Shown here one piece after another: positions 25,036 through 34,579 of a stretch of 64,000 nucleotides of DNA. The position numbers were made by a program, and so were the translations under genes. The DNA lies in contig NZ_JAUSXC010000001.1 in NCBI RefSeq assembly GCF_030823405.1, forward strand, positions 4,221,001 through 4,285,000, in the 5' to 3' direction. The stretch comes from Chryseobacterium ginsenosidimutans. Lineage in GTDB: Bacteria; Bacteroidota; Bacteroidia; Flavobacteriales; Weeksellaceae. Each line of letters begins with the position of its first letter. Positions within the stretch are counted from its first letter, which is position 1. The notes beneath the pieces are model-generated. The model searched no databases, was not told the origin of the DNA, and worked only from the letters and a program-made list of their open reading frames with translations.

Positions 25036-25828
25036 AATAGTTTTTTCATTTTTATTAATTTGCTTTTACACTTTTGTATCAGCACAATATACCGTTCCTG
25101 AAAAACCTAGTGTTCTATATCCTGTTTTTGATGAAGCCAACATTCTTACGCAACAGGAAAAAACCGATCTCAATAATAAACTGATTGCCTTCGCAGATTC
25201 TACCTCGACGGAAATTGAAGTAGTCATCATTCCGTCCACAAAAGGTGAAGATGTGAATTTTCTTGCCACAATGTTTGGCGAAAAATGGGGCATCGGAAAA
25301 AAAGATGTTGATAACGGAATTGTTTTTCTTATCGCAACCGAAGACCATACTATGTCCATCCAGCAAGGAAGAGCAGTCGAACAATATTTAACAGCTTCTG
25401 TTGCAGGACAGATTTTGGACTATATCGTAACGCCGCATTTTAAGCAGGGAGAATGGTATGAAGGTATCAATCGTGGTACTTCTGCTATTATGGAGGCTGT
25501 ACAGGGGAAATTTAAACCTCTAAACAATAAAGAAACAGGTGGCGACGGAAGTATTTTTAAAATTCTTTTTATTGCTTTTGTGATTATCATTATTCTTGCT
25601 ATTCTTTTCGGAAACAAAGGTGGCGGAAAAGGTGGCGGCAATTATGACGATGATGATGTTATCCTTTCCAGAAGAGGTCGCAGAAATTATCCAGGAGGAT
25701 TTTTCCCTTTCCCAGGAAGCTTCGGAGGAGGTGGTTTTGGTGGCGGAAGTTCCGGAGGAGGTGGCGGATTTGGAGGTTTCGGCGGTGGAGGAAGTTTTGG
25801 AGGAGGTGGCGCTTCTGGTGGTTGGTAA
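25016..25828 (+). CDS. TPM domain membrane protein with Gly-rich tail
   Basis: 270 residues. Signal peptide (cut near VSAQ), a TPM domain at about 35-160 (VFDEANILTQQEKTDLNNKL, STSTEIEVVIIPST, GIVFLIATEDHTMSIQQGRAVE), one membrane segment at about 182-198 and a C-terminal tail of Gly/Ser/Phe repeats (about 200-270) after an RRGRR patch. This architecture is the usual YgcG-like form. The gene starts inside the end of the preceding TPM gene. A hairpin at 25854-25885 ends the operon. Confidence 0.92.
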   Translation: MKLRSLKIVFSFLLICFYTFVSAQYTVPEKPSVLYPVFDEANILTQQEKTDLNNKLIAFADSTSTEIEVVIIPSTKGEDVNFLATMFGEKWGIGKKDVDNGIVFLIATEDHTMSIQQGRAVEQYLTASVAGQILDYIVTPHFKQGEWYEGINRGTSAIMEAVQGKFKPLNNKETGGDGSIFKILFIAFVIIIILAILFGNKGGGKGGGNYDDDDVILSRRGRRNYPGGFFPFPGSFGGGGFGGGSSGGGGGFGGFGGGGSFGGGGASGGW

Positions 25829-25853
25829 ATTAAAAATAAATTCTAAATTAAAT

Positions 25854-25885
25854 AAAATCGGTCATTTGTGATCGATTTTTGTTTT
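25854..25885 (+). terminator. Terminator of the lemA-TPM-TPM operon
   Basis: AAAATCG / CGATTTT stem with inner TCA/TGA pairing around a TTTG loop, then a T-rich run. Confidence 0.8.
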
Positions 25886-26022
25886 TAATATCCCTGCTAC
25901 AATTTTAATAAAAGAAATTTCATATTATAAAATTTGTTTTTAAATATTAAAAAACCAATAAAGCTTATCAAAATCCATTTTATATTCAATAAAATTTCAT
26001 TATATTTACTCAAAACAGGTTT

Positions 26023-26544
26023 ATGAAGAAGACGTTGGTAGTTTTTGCGCATCCTTATTTAGAGCACTCAAACTCGAATGCAGAGCTCATCAATTTCTAT
26101 GTTCGTCACCAGCATTTTACTTTAAGAGATCTTTACGAAGAATATCCTGATTTTCATATTGCAGCTTTCAGGGAAAGAAAAAGGATAAAAAATTATGACC
26201 GTTTTATTTTTCAGCTTCCGTTAATCTGGTTCGGAATGCCTCCCTTACTAAAACTTTGGATCGATGAGGTTTTCGACCGCGATTGGCTGAAAGAGGATCA
26301 TTATAATCCATTGGAAGGTAAGGAAGTTCATATATTGGTAACAACCGGGGGTAAAGAAAGGTCTTTCAGCAAAGAAGGCACATACAAATATACCGTAGAA
26401 GAACTGATCAGCGGACTCATCGTTTCCCTTAATGTTTTTAAAGCAAATGTTAAAAATGTCAAAGTAGTTTACGAAGCCAATAAATTATCAAAAAAAGATA
26501 TTATTTTACATAAACAGGAATTCGTAGAACTTCTCAATCAATAA
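26023..26544 (+). CDS. NAD(P)H oxidoreductase, KefF/KefG-like flavodoxin fold
   Basis: 173 residues. VVFAHPYLEHSNSNAEL at the N-terminus, FQLPLIWFGMPPLLKLWIDEVFDRDW in the middle and VTTGGKERSFSKEGT match NAD(P)H:quinone oxidoreductases of the KefF/KefG/MdaB type, flavodoxin-like FMN or FAD proteins. It ends 2 bp before a CPA2 antiporter gene. This is the layout of kefF-kefC and kefG-kefB, where the oxidoreductase is an activating subunit of the potassium efflux protein. Near-consensus promoter box TATATTTA at 26001-26008. Confidence 0.87.
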   Translation: MKKTLVVFAHPYLEHSNSNAELINFYVRHQHFTLRDLYEEYPDFHIAAFRERKRIKNYDRFIFQLPLIWFGMPPLLKLWIDEVFDRDWLKEDHYNPLEGKEVHILVTTGGKERSFSKEGTYKYTVEELISGLIVSLNVFKANVKNVKVVYEANKLSKKDIILHKQEFVELLNQ

Positions 26545-26546
26545 AT

Positions 26547-28424
26547 ATGGAATCCAACTTAGCGATGAATACACTTATTTTCTTAGGCGTTGCCATTATT
26601 ATGGTTCCGCTGGCAAGGAAATTCGGGCTAAGTTCTGTAATAGGATATATTGCAGGAGGAATAATTATTGGCCCATATGTTCTCCGGTTAACAGGAAAGG
26701 ATGTGGACGGTATTATGCACGCCAGTGAATTTGGCGTGATTATGCTTTTATTTTTGGTCGGATTAGAATTAGAGCCGAGAAAATTCTGGGAAATGCGAAA
26801 AAAAATAGTTGGTCTTGGCTTAACACAAATGCTTCTGACAATTTCTTTACTTTTTCTGGTTTTCATTTGGGCGGGCTGGCAAATCGACAAAGCAATTGCC
26901 ATTGCCATGTGTTTTGCATTATCTTCAACAGCAATTGTTTTACAGACTTTACAGGAAAAAGACAATTTAAAAACCTTAGCTGGAGAAGCCTCATTTTCTA
27001 CGCTTTTGTTTCAGGATATTGCCGTAATTCCTATTTTGGCAATTCTACCGCTTATTGCAAATTATAAAGCCAAAAATCATGACAACGAAATTCAGGTTCT
27101 TATACAGACACTCCCAGAATGGATGCAGTTTGCAACAGTAATTTTGGGAGTTGTTGTTTTAATTTTATTAGGCAGATACGTTTTCGTCCCGTTTTTAAGA
27201 TATGTTTCAAAATCCGGAATGACTGAACTTTTAACAGCTTCTTCCCTATTTTTAGTTATCGGAGTTTCAGAATTGATGGTGGCAATCGGGTTATCTCCAG
27301 CTTTAGGCGCTTTCCTTGCGGGTGTGATGTTGGCGAATAGTGAGTTTCGTCATGAACTGGAAGCACAGATTGATCCGTTTAAAGGGCTTTTACTTGCCGT
27401 ATTTTTCGTGAGTGTAGGTTCTACGATGAATTTTAATATCATCCAAAAAGATCCGATCTTTATTTTCAGTACTGTTTTTGCTGTTTTAACTATAAAATTT
27501 TTCGTTTTATTTATTATAGGAAAGTTTTTCAAAATTGACACCTCACAAAGTCTATTCTACGCTTTTGCACTTTCGCAGGTTGGGGAATTCGCTTTTGTAT
27601 TAATTAATTACGCCTCAAGCCTTTATCTTTTAAACCCGGAACTGAATGCTCAAATGATGGCCGTCACTGCCATTACCATGTGCATCACTCCTTTTCTTTT
27701 AATTATTAATGATAAACTGACCCCAAAATTCCTTAAAGAAATTCCGGAAGAACAAAGTGATTTTAATATCCTTGACAAAGATGTTTCACAAAAGAAGATT
27801 ATTATCGTCGGTTTCGGGCATTTCGGAAGTACAGTTGGGCGGCTTTTGAAAGCTAATAAAATTCCCGCCACGGTTTTAGACAGAGATTCTGATCGCGTAA
27901 AGTTACTGAGAAGTCATGGCTTTAAAGTTTATTACGGTGATGCCACCAAAATCCCAACTTTAAGAGCTGCAGGAATTGATGATGCCGAAATTTTGGTTCT
28001 CTGCCTGGATGATCCTGATGATAATAAATTTATTGCAGATATTGTACGTGAAAATTATCCAACCGTGAAAATTTTCGTAAGAGCAAAAAATAGACTGGAT
28101 GCTTATGATTATCTGAATAACGGAATTAATAATATTTATCGTGAAACATTGGGAACAGCCGTAGATATGGCAATTGACGTACTTCATGAAACAGGTATGC
28201 GAAAATATGCAGCAAGGCGTCTCGGACAAAGATTTATGGCGATTGATAAAGCTTCCGTAAGAAAATTAGCCAAAATGAAGCAGGAAGATGATCTCGTTCT
28301 ATTTAATATAAAAGAAATCCTCCAACGAGAGGAGGAATTACTGGCTTATGATAATCTTAATTTTGATAATCAACAATGGCAGGATTCCTCAACTGATGAT
28401 GAAGATGAGGAATCTGACAAATAA
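26547..28424 (+). CDS. CPA2 family potassium/proton antiporter with RCK domain (KefB/KefC-like)
   Basis: 625 residues. Residues about 1-385 form the CPA2 transport domain of about 12 membrane segments (VIGYIAGGIIIGP, FALSSTAIVLQTL, LGAFLAGVMLANSEFRHELE). From about 415 a cytosolic RCK/TrkA-N domain follows, with the Rossmann motif IIIVGFGHFGSTVGRLL and the acidic VLDRDSDR that reads nucleotide state. The C-terminal end is very acidic. Paired with the oxidoreductase upstream, it is likely a ligand-gated efflux system protecting against electrophiles by acidifying the cytosol (from Kef knowledge). Confidence 0.93.
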   Translation: MESNLAMNTLIFLGVAIIMVPLARKFGLSSVIGYIAGGIIIGPYVLRLTGKDVDGIMHASEFGVIMLLFLVGLELEPRKFWEMRKKIVGLGLTQMLLTISLLFLVFIWAGWQIDKAIAIAMCFALSSTAIVLQTLQEKDNLKTLAGEASFSTLLFQDIAVIPILAILPLIANYKAKNHDNEIQVLIQTLPEWMQFATVILGVVVLILLGRYVFVPFLRYVSKSGMTELLTASSLFLVIGVSELMVAIGLSPALGAFLAGVMLANSEFRHELEAQIDPFKGLLLAVFFVSVGSTMNFNIIQKDPIFIFSTVFAVLTIKFFVLFIIGKFFKIDTSQSLFYAFALSQVGEFAFVLINYASSLYLLNPELNAQMMAVTAITMCITPFLLIINDKLTPKFLKEIPEEQSDFNILDKDVSQKKIIIVGFGHFGSTVGRLLKANKIPATVLDRDSDRVKLLRSHGFKVYYGDATKIPTLRAAGIDDAEILVLCLDDPDDNKFIADIVRENYPTVKIFVRAKNRLDAYDYLNNGINNIYRETLGTAVDMAIDVLHETGMRKYAARRLGQRFMAIDKASVRKLAKMKQEDDLVLFNIKEILQREEELLAYDNLNFDNQQWQDSSTDDEDEESDK

Positions 28425-28426
28425 TT

Positions 28427-29248
28427 TTATTGAATGTTCACGCTTCCGCCGCTGCTTTCTTCTTTGGTGACAGAAGTTACATTTCCTTTTTTATTAACAC
28501 TTACGCTTCCTCCCGAAGAAGCTTCAGCATGTATTGTTGAGGATGCACTTACCTCTACACTTGAGCCGCTTGATGCTTCAGCCGTCAAATTCTCAGCAAT
28601 AAAATTCTCCGCTGACATACTGCTTCCCGAAGATAAACTGATATCAGCTTTTTTAGCTTTCCCGGAAATAGAAACACTTGCGGCAGAAGATGCCTCAAGA
28701 TCCAGATTCACTGCCCAGATTTTTCCGCTGAAACTGCTGCTGCTTCCGACATTAATTTCCATGTCATTCGCTTCCAGATCCCCCGAAATACTGGCTGCAC
28801 TAGAAGCTTCAACCTCTGTTTTTTCCTGAGTAAACTTATCTTTAATAGTGATGCTTGCTGCAGAATTCGCATCCAGTTTAGAGAAATCTTTAGTATAAAT
28901 TTTTGCCGAAACATTATGATTGTTCATCACTCTGATCCCCTTTTTATAATGAATGTGAAGACTTCCTCCACTGTTATCTACCAAGACTTCATCAATGATA
29001 TTTTCAGGAGCCGAGATTACTACTTTTTCAATGTCTGATTTTATAATCTCTGCTTTAATGGCCTGAGAAACTTCAATCTCATCAAAATCTCCGGTTATTT
29101 CTCTTTGTTTGATGGGCCCGTTGTCTTTTGTGACCACTTTTTCTACCCAGTTGTTTTCTTCATTACTGTTGTTTCTACGGTCATGCTTGCCTTCACAAGA
29201 TGCCAATACTGCACATGCTGATAAAATAAGAAGTTGTGTTGATTTCAT
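28427..29248 (-). CDS. Head-GIN (DUF2807) domain lipoprotein
   Basis: 273 residues with a lipoprotein signal ending in LASC (Cys19), then a charged spacer and the DUF2807 domain (about 65-273; ITGDFDEIEVSQAIKAEIIKS), a right-handed beta-helix-like or adhesin-like fold. The repeats carry Ser/Ala-rich turns such as EASSAASISG and EASSGSSVEVS. Widespread in Bacteroidota with no proven function. Its stop codon is 2 bp from the convergent antiporter stop, with no terminator hairpin seen between them. Confidence 0.85.
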   Translation of the reverse strand: MKSTQLLILSACAVLASCEGKHDRRNNSNEENNWVEKVVTKDNGPIKQREITGDFDEIEVSQAIKAEIIKSDIEKVVISAPENIIDEVLVDNSGGSLHIHYKKGIRVMNNHNVSAKIYTKDFSKLDANSAASITIKDKFTQEKTEVEASSAASISGDLEANDMEINVGSSSSFSGKIWAVNLDLEASSAASVSISGKAKKADISLSSGSSMSAENFIAENLTAEASSGSSVEVSASSTIHAEASSGGSVSVNKKGNVTSVTKEESSGGSVNIQ

Positions 29249-29478
29249 ATTTCTGATTATGGATTAACGTTTAGTTTTATGACAACTAATTTAAAGAAAA
29301 TATTACATCTGTTTCTAAAAATTATAATACTGAGATCATAATTAAGGAGATTATTAATTATTTTTTCTATTAAAACAAAAATAAAACACTCTAAAAATCA
29401 ATAACTTATACCACATTTTCTTTTTTAATGGTACAGAAATTGAACTTAAAACCATACACACCACAAAAAATATATAGT

Positions 29479-29844
29479 ATGATTTCATCAAAAACTCACG
29501 CCGTTTTAGATTATCTTGTAGGTATTCTGCTTATTGCTGCTCCCTGGCTTCTGGGGTTTGCCGACAACAGTGCTGCAACTATGGTTCCCGTAATTTTAGG
29601 GGTTTCTACATTATTGTACAGCCTCTTTACCAACTATGAATATAGTTTAGCACGTATGCTTCCTTACAAAATTCATCTTACAATTGATTTTGTTGCCGGT
29701 CTGCTTTTATTGGCATCACCATGGCTTTTTGGCTTCAATGACAGGATTTATCTGCCGCACGTTATTTTAGGAGCATTTGAAATAGTGGCAGTATTACTTT
29801 CAAGGAAAACGACTACCACCGTTCATAAGCCTCAACAGATTTAA
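29479..29844 (+). CDS. SPW repeat membrane protein
   Basis: 121 residues from the ATG at 29479 (MISSKTHAVLDYLVG); an upstream in-frame ATG at 29428 adds 17 residues with no membrane character. Four membrane segments in a two-fold repeat, each half carrying the family signature: APWLLGF and SPWLFGF. SPW proteins are of unknown function. Stands alone and is ended by the hairpin at 29870-29906. Confidence 0.85.
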   Translation: MISSKTHAVLDYLVGILLIAAPWLLGFADNSAATMVPVILGVSTLLYSLFTNYEYSLARMLPYKIHLTIDFVAGLLLLASPWLFGFNDRIYLPHVILGAFEIVAVLLSRKTTTTVHKPQQI

Positions 29845-29869
29845 TAACTATCCTTTAATTTTTCAATGT

Positions 29870-29906
29870 AATAAGGTTTTTCTTAATTTAGAAAAGCCTT
29901 ATTTCT
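29870..29906 (+). terminator. Terminator of the SPW gene
   Basis: ATAAGGTTTTTCT pairs with AGAAAAGCCTTAT (one G-T pair) around a 6-nt loop, followed by TTTCTTT. Confidence 0.85.
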
Positions 29907-29983
29907 TTATAAGCAGACTGTATTTTTTTAAATCTAATTTTTACCGTAAGTTTTAATATCTTTATGCAATAATAAAATAATTT

Positions 29984-32125
29984 ATGAAGAAGATTTCGTC
30001 GGTATTATTAATTTCCGCATTAGCATTTAATCAATCCTGTACTACCATGAAAAGCACTGATACACAGCAGGAAGTTCCTTTACCGGATGCTTCCTTGTCA
30101 TCAAACCCGTTTATGAAGAAAAGCAAGCTTCAGTATGAAGCTCCTGAGTTTGATAAAATTAAAAACGAGCATTTTAAACCAGCTTTTGATTTCGGATTAA
30201 AGCAACATGACGCGGAAATCCTGAAAATAGCCAACAATTCTGAAGCTCCGACTTTCGAAAATACAATTGTAGCTTTGGAAAAAAGTGGTGAAGTGCTGAA
30301 AAGAGCAACTATTGTATTTTCTAACCTGACGAGCGCCAATACAAACCCTACTTTACAGGCTTTAGACGAAGAATATGCTCCAATTTTTGCGGCACATTCC
30401 GACAAAATGTATCTTAATGAAAATCTGTATAAAAGAATTAAAGCTATTTCTGAAAACGGTTTAGATTCTGAAAGCAAAAGATTGGTACAATATTATAAAC
30501 AAAATTTTGAAATCGCAGGAGCAAATCTTTCTGCTGCTGACAAAGAAAAATTAAAGCAGATCAACCAAGAATTGGCCTCACTTTCTACTCAATATTCAAA
30601 TAAATTGTTGGAAGCGAGAAAACAGGGAGGTGTTTATTTTTCTGATGCTAAAGAATTAGACGGTCTTTCTGCTGATGAGATTGAAGCGGCTGCAACCGAT
30701 GCCAAAAATGCAGGAAAAGCAGGGCAATATTTGTTGGCTTTACAAAATACAACTCAGCAACCTCTGCTACAAAACCTTAAAAACAGAGCTACCAGAGAAA
30801 AATTATTCAAAGCATCTTGGTTAAGAGCTGAAAAAGGTGACGGTAACGACACAAGGGAAACGATTGAAAAATTAGCAAAATTAAGACTTAAAAAAGCACA
30901 AATTTTAGGTAAAAAAAGCTTTGCAGAATGGAAATTGCAGGATCAAATGGCAAAAACTCCGGAAGCTGCCACAAAATTAATGAATCAGATTGCAACACCG
31001 GCAGTAGAAACGGCAAGACGTGAAGCAAAAGATATTCAGGATCTGATTGATCAGCAAAACGGAGGCTTCAAAGTTGAACCTTGGGATTGGAATTTTTATG
31101 CTGAACAGGTAAGAAAAGCGAAATTTGATCTTGATGAAAGTGAAATAAAACCTTATTTTGAAATCACAACGGTTTTGGAAAAAGGAGTTTTCTTTGCTGC
31201 TGAAAAATTTTATGGATTAACGTTCAAAAAAAGAACCGATCTTCCTGTTTATCACCCGGATGTTGTTACTTATGAGGTTTTCGATCATGACGGAAAATCT
31301 ATTGCCATTTATTACTTAGATTTCTACACCAGAGATTCTAAAAACGGAGGAGCCTGGATGAGTAATTTCGTTGAGCAGTCTTATTTATTAGGAACAAAAC
31401 CTGTGATTGTAAACTGTTACAATTATCAGAAACCTGCGCCTGGAAAACCTTCATTAATAAGCTATGACGATGTGTCCACTATTTTCCATGAATTCGGTCA
31501 CTCCATTCACGGAATGTTTGCAAGTCAAAAATACCCTTCACTTTCAGGGACAAATGTACCGAGAGATTTTGTGGAATTCCCTTCACAAATTAATGAACAC
31601 TGGGCTTTAGATCCTGTGGTTCTAAAAAATTATGCGCTTCATTACGAAACAAAACAGCCGATTCCTCAAACTTTAGTTGATAAAATTAAAAAAGCATCAA
31701 CCTTTAATCAAGGCTACATGACAACAGAATTGGTTTCTGCTGCCGAACTTGATATGGATTGGCATACGGTAACAAATGAAAGTCAGTTAGTTCCTGTTTT
31801 AGATTTTGAAAAACAATCTTTAGCAAAACATGGCTTTACTTTGGCAACGGTTCCTCCAAGATACCATACTCCCTATTTTGCACATATTTGGGGCGGCGGT
31901 TATTCTGCAGGATATTATGCTTATTTATGGTCTGAAACATTGGATAATGATGCATGGGAGTGGATTTCAAAGAACGGTGGCTTGACAAGAGAAAACGGAG
32001 ATCGTTTCAGAAAATATATTCTTTCTGTAGGAAATTCTGTTGATCTTAACCAGGCATTCAGAGATTTTACAGGGCATGATCCTGATATTAAGCCTTTATT
32101 AAGAAACAGAGGATTTATTAAATAA
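29984..32125 (+). CDS. M3 family oligopeptidase (peptidyl-dipeptidase Dcp-like), lipoprotein
   Basis: 713 residues. Signal sequence with lipobox-like NQSC (Cys19). Zinc-metallopeptidase motif HEFGH at 502-506 with HSIHGMF following, and the distal NEHWAL and YLWSETLDNDAW regions typical of M3A (Dcp/OpdA/thimet) enzymes. Degrades short peptides in the periplasm (family knowledge). Near-consensus promoter box TATCTTTA at 29957-29964. Confidence 0.93.
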   Translation: MKKISSVLLISALAFNQSCTTMKSTDTQQEVPLPDASLSSNPFMKKSKLQYEAPEFDKIKNEHFKPAFDFGLKQHDAEILKIANNSEAPTFENTIVALEKSGEVLKRATIVFSNLTSANTNPTLQALDEEYAPIFAAHSDKMYLNENLYKRIKAISENGLDSESKRLVQYYKQNFEIAGANLSAADKEKLKQINQELASLSTQYSNKLLEARKQGGVYFSDAKELDGLSADEIEAAATDAKNAGKAGQYLLALQNTTQQPLLQNLKNRATREKLFKASWLRAEKGDGNDTRETIEKLAKLRLKKAQILGKKSFAEWKLQDQMAKTPEAATKLMNQIATPAVETARREAKDIQDLIDQQNGGFKVEPWDWNFYAEQVRKAKFDLDESEIKPYFEITTVLEKGVFFAAEKFYGLTFKKRTDLPVYHPDVVTYEVFDHDGKSIAIYYLDFYTRDSKNGGAWMSNFVEQSYLLGTKPVIVNCYNYQKPAPGKPSLISYDDVSTIFHEFGHSIHGMFASQKYPSLSGTNVPRDFVEFPSQINEHWALDPVVLKNYALHYETKQPIPQTLVDKIKKASTFNQGYMTTELVSAAELDMDWHTVTNESQLVPVLDFEKQSLAKHGFTLATVPPRYHTPYFAHIWGGGYSAGYYAYLWSETLDNDAWEWISKNGGLTRENGDRFRKYILSVGNSVDLNQAFRDFTGHDPDIKPLLRNRGFIK

Positions 32126-32141
32126 AAATATCATTTATATT

Positions 32142-32990
32142 ATGGTATTAAATGGTGCTAAAGTATTAGGCTCATTAACTATACTAGTTCTGGCTTGTTT
32201 TACAATGAAGAATAAAAGATTCGAAAGCAAGTCAGAATCTTTTTATCAATTAAAATCTGATACTATTTTGGATTCAGCTTATATTGCTGATAGAAATCAT
32301 TGGACTAAAGAAGAAAAAAAATATTGGGATTCGACGTGTCAGTCGGATACCAAAAGAGCAGAATCTGATATTAAAAATAAGAAATTAACGTATTTCCACT
32401 ATTTCGGAATGGTAAAACAATATCGAAGTAACGAGGAAATGAACATTCTTTTAGAAAAATACAATATCCAGATAGATTCTACAGCTTATTTATGTACTGT
32501 GCCCAGTGAACTTCAAAACTGCTATGCAACATTAATGGATAAAGAAATTGGCAGAAGGTTTGGTGGTAAATTTATTGATTCCTTAAGAAATATTGCAGAA
32601 ATACAATATGTGAAAAAAAATCCTGATAAACTCTACGATTTTGAGGAGTGTGATCACATACCAAGATATCCGGGGGACAAAACCTATGAAGATTTTTTCA
32701 AAAGTTATAGTAGAGATTTTTGGAAAAATGTAAGATATCCTGATGACTTCGACTATAGGAAAGAGGGTGATTATTACTCTCGTATTTCAGCTGATTTTAT
32801 ATTATCCAAGACAGGAACAGTTTCAAACATTATCATCGATTTAAGGTTTCAAAACAAAAAAAACTATAAATATTCATCTTATTTTATTACTCATTTTAAA
32901 AGCTTTATAAACAATACAAAATGGATTCCTGCTAAAAGCATGGGTATAGCCATCAACAGCAAAGTTCCATTAACTCTATTTTTTAAATAA
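32142..32990 (+). CDS. Secreted protein of unknown function with TonB-C-like end
   Basis: 282 residues with a weak N-terminal hydrophobic segment (about 7-20, LGSLTILVLACF). The mature part is charged and rich in Tyr, Lys and Asp. The last about 65 residues (SADFILSKTGTVSNIIIDLRF... then WIPAKSMGIAINSKVPLTLFF) have the strand-helix-strand pattern and PA-x-G-x-x-I-x-S-x-V spacing seen in TonB C-terminal-like domains. No function recognised. 16 bp after the M3 peptidase and 2 bp before the next gene, so likely co-transcribed. Confidence 0.6.
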   Translation: MVLNGAKVLGSLTILVLACFTMKNKRFESKSESFYQLKSDTILDSAYIADRNHWTKEEKKYWDSTCQSDTKRAESDIKNKKLTYFHYFGMVKQYRSNEEMNILLEKYNIQIDSTAYLCTVPSELQNCYATLMDKEIGRRFGGKFIDSLRNIAEIQYVKKNPDKLYDFEECDHIPRYPGDKTYEDFFKSYSRDFWKNVRYPDDFDYRKEGDYYSRISADFILSKTGTVSNIIIDLRFQNKKNYKYSSYFITHFKSFINNTKWIPAKSMGIAINSKVPLTLFFK

Positions 32991-32992
32991 CT

Positions 32993-33430
32993 ATGAAAAA
33001 AATTATTCTAGGAGCATTAATGATTACTTTCGGAGTAATGAATGGTCAGAAAGCAATTTCAAATTCTAAAATTAAAGCCAATAAAATTGACAAAAACCTT
33101 GTCGGATTATGGAAAGGAAGTGAAAAAGACCAGCAGATCATTGGTATGGAAAAACTTTGGATCATGGAGAGAAAAGAAGACGGAACTTTTATGCTTCTTT
33201 TCACCACAATTCAGAATTGCGTGATAGATCAACAAGTAGAAAAAGGACAATGGTGGGTTGAAAATGGAGAGTTTCATGAACTTCATTTTAATTCCGGGCA
33301 GGCCGATATTTACAATTATCAGATTCTTGACCCGTCGCACATTAAATTCAAGTCAAAGGAGCAGTCTATTCAAATGTCAACTGATGAATACTCTTTTGTA
33401 GACACAAGAATTGAAGAGGAAGATCAATAA
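32993..33430 (+). CDS. Small secreted protein of unknown function
   Basis: 145 residues with a signal peptide (MKKIILGALMITFGVMNGQ, cut after NGQ). The mature part begins with NLVGLWKGSEKD and continues as beta strands ending in a charged tail, like small lipocalin-like stress or lipid-binding proteins; resemblance only. Begins 2 bp after the preceding unknown gene. A strong hairpin follows directly. Confidence 0.6.
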   Translation: MKKIILGALMITFGVMNGQKAISNSKIKANKIDKNLVGLWKGSEKDQQIIGMEKLWIMERKEDGTFMLLFTTIQNCVIDQQVEKGQWWVENGEFHELHFNSGQADIYNYQILDPSHIKFKSKEQSIQMSTDEYSFVDTRIEEEDQ

Positions 33431-33468
33431 AAACAAAAAGCATCCAAAATTGGATGCTTTTTGTTTTT
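33431..33468. terminator. Strong bidirectional terminator
   Basis: AAACAAAAAGCATCC region pairs in full with its complement around an AAAT loop and ends in a T-run. Confidence 0.92.
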
Positions 33469-33520
33469 ATTTTAATTATAGAAAAACTTTTAAGACTTTT
33501 GCAATTCTAAAAATAAAACA

Positions 33521-33898
33521 ATGAACTGTCCATGCTGCTCAGGAAAATCCTACGAAGATTGCTGTAAACTTTATCATACGGGAGAAAAACATGCTCCAAC
33601 GGCTGAAGCTTTAATGCGTTCAAGGTTTTCTGCGTTTGCGATTCCGAATGGTGAATACCTTATGGAAACAACTTTCCCAGGAAAAAGAAAATATCACAAC
33701 AAAAAAGATTTGCAGGAATGGGGAGAGATGAACGAATGGACAAAACTGGAAATTATCAGGACTCCCACTTTAAATCATGTGGAATTTAAAGCTTATTACA
33801 TAGACGAAGATGGAAACCCACAACTTCATCACGAGCTTTCCGTTTTCCAAAAGATGAACGAAAGATGGTATTACGTTTCGGGAGAATTCTTAGATTAA
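33521..33898 (+). CDS. YchJ family SEC-C motif protein
   Basis: 125 residues. N-terminal cysteine cluster with Cys3, Cys5, Cys6, Cys14 and Cys15 (CPCCSGKSYEDCC), a SEC-C zinc motif, followed by the YchJ-type domain APTAEALMRSRFSAFAIPNGEYL and FKAYYIDEDGNPQLHHELSVF. The family (UPF0225) is widespread and without known activity; the second half has an NTF2-like fold. Single-gene unit between two terminators. Confidence 0.9.
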   Translation: MNCPCCSGKSYEDCCKLYHTGEKHAPTAEALMRSRFSAFAIPNGEYLMETTFPGKRKYHNKKDLQEWGEMNEWTKLEIIRTPTLNHVEFKAYYIDEDGNPQLHHELSVFQKMNERWYYVSGEFLD

Positions 33899-33921
33899 AA
33901 TAATATCAACAATATTGCAAA

Positions 33922-33950
33922 AAAAATGTCCGAAAATATCGGACATTTAT
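33922..33950. terminator. Bidirectional terminator
   Basis: AAATGTCCGA / TCGGACATTT stem with a short A-rich loop between convergent genes ending at 33898 and 33966. Confidence 0.88.
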
Positions 33951-33965
33951 ATTATTAAGTACTGC

Positions 33966-34466
33966 TTAGTGAGCTTCGTTTCCGTCAACTCCATGAGCAT
34001 GACCGTGCGCCAATTCTTCTTCAGTTGCAGGACGTGTATTTAAAATTTCCACCTGGAAATCTAAAACTTTTCCAGCCATTGGATGGTTAAGGTCTGCTAC
34101 TACAACTTCCGGTGTTACTTCTACTACAAATGCCTGGAAATTATTTCCTTCATTATCAGACAGAGGCAAAATAGCTCCAACAGGAGGAATTCCTGCTTCT
34201 TTAAACATATCTATTGGCAACTGTGCAACTGCTTGCGGATCTTTTTCACCATAAGCTTCTTCCGGTTGAATTACAAAAGCAGCTTTATCACCAGCTTTTA
34301 GACCTAAGATATTTTGTTCAAATTTTGGAATCATCATTCCAACCCCATATAAAAATGTAAGCGGATTTTCTGCTGTCGTTTCTTCTACAAGAATCTTACT
34401 TCCATCCTCCTCAATAGTGTGAAGTATGTAGCTCACCGCTACAACGTGATTGTAATCAATTGTCAT
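33966..34466 (-). CDS. FKBP-type peptidyl-prolyl isomerase, SlyD-like
   Basis: 166 residues. SlyD-like order: FKBP strands (VVAVSYILHTIEEDG, ENPLTFLYGVGMMIPKFEQNILGLKAGDKAAF), then the inserted chaperone flap (VEVTPEVVVADLNHPMAGKVLDF region) and a short His-containing tail (HGHAHG). Catalyses proline isomerisation and acts as a folding helper in the cytosol. The leader contains a small CGTGA...TCACG hairpin at 34484-34499. Confidence 0.93.
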   Translation of the reverse strand: MTIDYNHVVAVSYILHTIEEDGSKILVEETTAENPLTFLYGVGMMIPKFEQNILGLKAGDKAAFVIQPEEAYGEKDPQAVAQLPIDMFKEAGIPPVGAILPLSDNEGNNFQAFVVEVTPEVVVADLNHPMAGKVLDFQVEILNTRPATEEELAHGHAHGVDGNEAH

Positions 34467-34508
34467 AATTTTTCTTTTTTTTCGTGAGACTTTTCACGAT
34501 TAACGGCG

Positions 34509-34516
34509 CAAATATA
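34509..34516 (-). promoter_or_regulatory. -7 box of the FKBP gene
   Basis: TATATTTG on the minus strand, 42 bp before the ATG. Confidence 0.6.
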
Positions 34517-34579
34517 CTGCTTTTGAAATGATTGAATACCGAAAATACATTAAAAGACAATTATTATACAGCTATTTTA

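Noticed and set aside
25596..25871. Val/Glu-rich open frame and GGAGGTGG repeats that could suggest a separate gene or DNA repeat
   Set aside because: The repeats are the codons of the Gly-rich tail of the TPM protein at 25016; the alternative frame is a by-product.
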